DNA of 64,000 nucleotides from Polynucleobacter sp. AP-Elch-400A-B2 (GTDB lineage: Bacteria > Pseudomonadota > Gammaproteobacteria > Burkholderiales > Burkholderiaceae). Of this stretch, positions 62,559-64,000 are shown one piece after another. A program made the translations under genes and the position numbers. The notes under the pieces are model-generated. The model ran no database searches and was not told the DNA's origin. It saw nothing but the letters and a program-made list of their open reading frames with translations. Within the stretch, counting starts at the first letter, position 1, and each line of letters begins with the position of its first letter. The stretch is from assembly GCF_018688355.1 (NCBI RefSeq), contig NZ_CP061317.1, forward strand, positions 1,372,091-1,436,090, read 5' to 3'.

Positions 62559-64000
62559 ATCTCTACCTTTGCACCAAGCTCAACTAAGCGATTAGTAGGA
62601 ATCTTAAAGAAGTCAGATGGCTTGGCTGCGTTTTGCATCATCCAACCAAACAGCTTCTCTCTCCATAAGGCCATCCCAGGATTTGCCGATGGAACGATAG
62701 TGTCACGTGCAACAAAGAATGAGGTATCCATTAAATTAAATTCAATATTTTTCTGCTCACTAAGTAATGACAATACCTTATTGATGTCGGGCGATTCTTT
62801 AAAGCCATAAACCGCTCTGACTAAGAATATATTGCCGCCCAAATCGTTGATGCTCAGTCGCTCCTGATCATTAACGTAAGGCACGTCCCATGTGCTGAGC
62901 TTCACAAAAAAGATGCGCTCATGCATGACCCGGTTATGTTTTAAGTTGTGCAACATTGCGATTGGCACATAATCAATGTGCGCGGTTAAAAAGATAGCTG
63001 TTCCCTCAACACGGTGTGGAGGATGGGCCAATAAACCAGCCACAAATTCCTGTAAATGGATCGATCCTGCAATCAATTTATCGCGCAAGAGTTTGCGGCC
63101 TCGATACCAGGTGATCAAGCAAGTAAAAATCAATAGGCCCAGGAATAATGGGTACCAACCGCCATCTTTAATCTTAATTAAATTGGCCGTCCAGAATGCA
63201 AAATCCAAGGTAAAGAACACTACAGTTAAGGCAATCACTAGCAAGATATTCATCTTCCATTCGCGATACATCACTACTGCTAGTAGAACAGCCGTGATCA
63301 TCATGGTCGAGGTTACTGAAATACCATAAGCCGCCGCCAAGTTAACCGACGCTTTAAATTCGATGATGGTAACTATCACCATGAATAACAAAGCCCAGTT
63401 CACTACAGGCACATAAATTTGCCCCTGCTCAGAATCCGATGTATGCATGATAGTCATCCGCGGCATGAAACCGAGCAAGATGGCTTGACTCACGAGGGAG
63501 TAGGCTCCAGAAATAACTGCTTGAGAAGCAATCACGGTCGCTGCTGTTGCCAAGCCTACCACTGGCCATAATGCCCACTCTGGAACCATTAAGTAAAATG
63601 GATTAGCGGCAGCTTCTGGATTAGACAACAACAATGCGCCCTGACCTAGATAATTAATTAACAGGCTAGGTAACACAATTAAAAGCCAAGCGTAACGCAC
63701 AGGGTTACGACCAAAATGACCCATATCTAAATAAAGTGCTTCAACACCAGTCACTACCAATACGACACCGCCCATCACAATGTAGGCGACAGTAGGATGG
63801 TCGATGATAAATTGCAAAGCATGTGCAGGGTTGAGAGCACCAATAATTTGTGGTGCAGCCCCTATATTAATCACCCCAAGAACGGCCAGCACAATAAACC
63901 ATAACAGCGTAATAGGGCCAAAAAGTTTACCCACTGCTGCCGTGCCATATCTTTGGATACAAAAGAGTGCAATAAGAATTGCCAACGATATTGGCAAAAT
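62555..64000 (-). CDS. kup: Potassium transporter Kup (C-terminal ~480 residues, cut by window end)
   Basis: Kup is a proton-coupled low-affinity potassium importer of the inner membrane. The visible part holds about eight membrane segments with YLDMGHFGRNPVRYAWL, a diagnostic Kup motif, and GFMPRMTIMHTSDSEQGQIY. A soluble C-terminal domain (about 110 residues, VEGTAIFLT) follows. The start lies beyond 64000. The stop overlaps the TTG start of the periplasmic protein gene. Confidence 0.95.
   Translation of the reverse strand: MLPISLAILIALFCIQRYGTAAVGKLFGPITLLWFIVLAVLGVINIGAAPQIIGALNPAHALQFIIDHPTVAYIVMGGVVLVVTGVEALYLDMGHFGRNPVRYAWLLIVLPSLLINYLGQGALLLSNPEAAANPFYLMVPEWALWPVVGLATAATVIASQAVISGAYSLVSQAILLGFMPRMTIMHTSDSEQGQIYVPVVNWALLFMVIVTIIEFKASVNLAAAYGISVTSTMMITAVLLAVVMYREWKMNILLVIALTVVFFTLDFAFWTANLIKIKDGGWYPLFLGLLIFTCLITWYRGRKLLRDKLIAGSIHLQEFVAGLLAHPPHRVEGTAIFLTAHIDYVPIAMLHNLKHNRVMHERIFFVKLSTWDVPYVNDQERLSINDLGGNIFLVRAVYGFKESPDINKVLSLLSEQKNIEFNLMDTSFFVARDTIVPSANPGMALWREKLFGWMMQNAAKPSDFFKIPTNRLVELGAKVEI

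Overview
The window looks like a chromosomal segment of a small-genome freshwater betaproteobacterium (Burkholderiaceae), most likely a Polynucleobacter-like organism that is an aerobic anoxygenic phototroph. This rests on recognised proteins and gene order (guaBA-ratA-smpB-ppsA, rpsB-tsf-pyrH-frr-uppS-cdsA-dxr-rseP-bamA-skp-lpxD-fabZ-lpxA-lpxB-rnhB, smc-zipA-ligA). It is an inference, because no rRNA or tRNA gene was found in the window.

Region 1 (1-16.9 kb) is one end of a photosynthesis gene cluster: bchH (cut by the window start), bchI and bchD (Mg-chelatase), bchO and a second alpha/beta hydrolase, a light-dependent protochlorophyllide reductase (LPOR), and bchN-bchB-bchL (the dark-operative enzyme, DPOR). 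The cell therefore encodes both the oxygen-sensitive DPOR and the oxygen-tolerant LPOR for one step. Sites of the form TGT-N12-ACA, expected for the repressor PpsR/CrtJ, lie between bchH and bchI (where they contain two divergent TTGACA boxes) and upstream of bchN. Beyond bchN come two tiny membrane proteins, an NAD-dependent epimerase/dehydratase with a membrane partner, an ABC exporter and an ispH copy that could feed isoprenoid synthesis. No puf, crt, bchM, bchG or bchP gene is present, so the cluster must continue elsewhere, probably left of bchH.

Region 2 (17-45.4 kb) is housekeeping: a membrane-anchored glutamate-synthase-like flavoprotein, guaA, guaB, ratA/ratB, smpB, ppsA with its regulatory kinase/phosphorylase, then a long leftward block for envelope biogenesis and translation (rpsB through rnhB and an rRNA/tRNA methyltransferase), and finally map and glnD.

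Region 3 (45.4-50.9 kb) is an accessory island between glnD and ligA. It holds two parallel leftward units. Each has a near-identical 118-bp element that looks like a promoter plus RNA leader, then a small protein gene, then a small ArsR-like DNA-binding protein. One of the two regulators is cut short by an amber codon. Rightward genes encode a response regulator, a hybrid histidine kinase, an outer-membrane beta-barrel protein and a small secreted cysteine protein. Structured intergenic motifs of similar type lie at both island edges and inside it. This is the least explained part of the window.

Region 4 (50.9-64 kb) is housekeeping again: ligA, zipA, smc, dapD, dapE, prmB, radA, a periplasmic coiled-coil protein and the C-terminal part of the potassium transporter kup, cut by the window end. 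Several genes use TTG or GTG starts that overlap the preceding stop codon.
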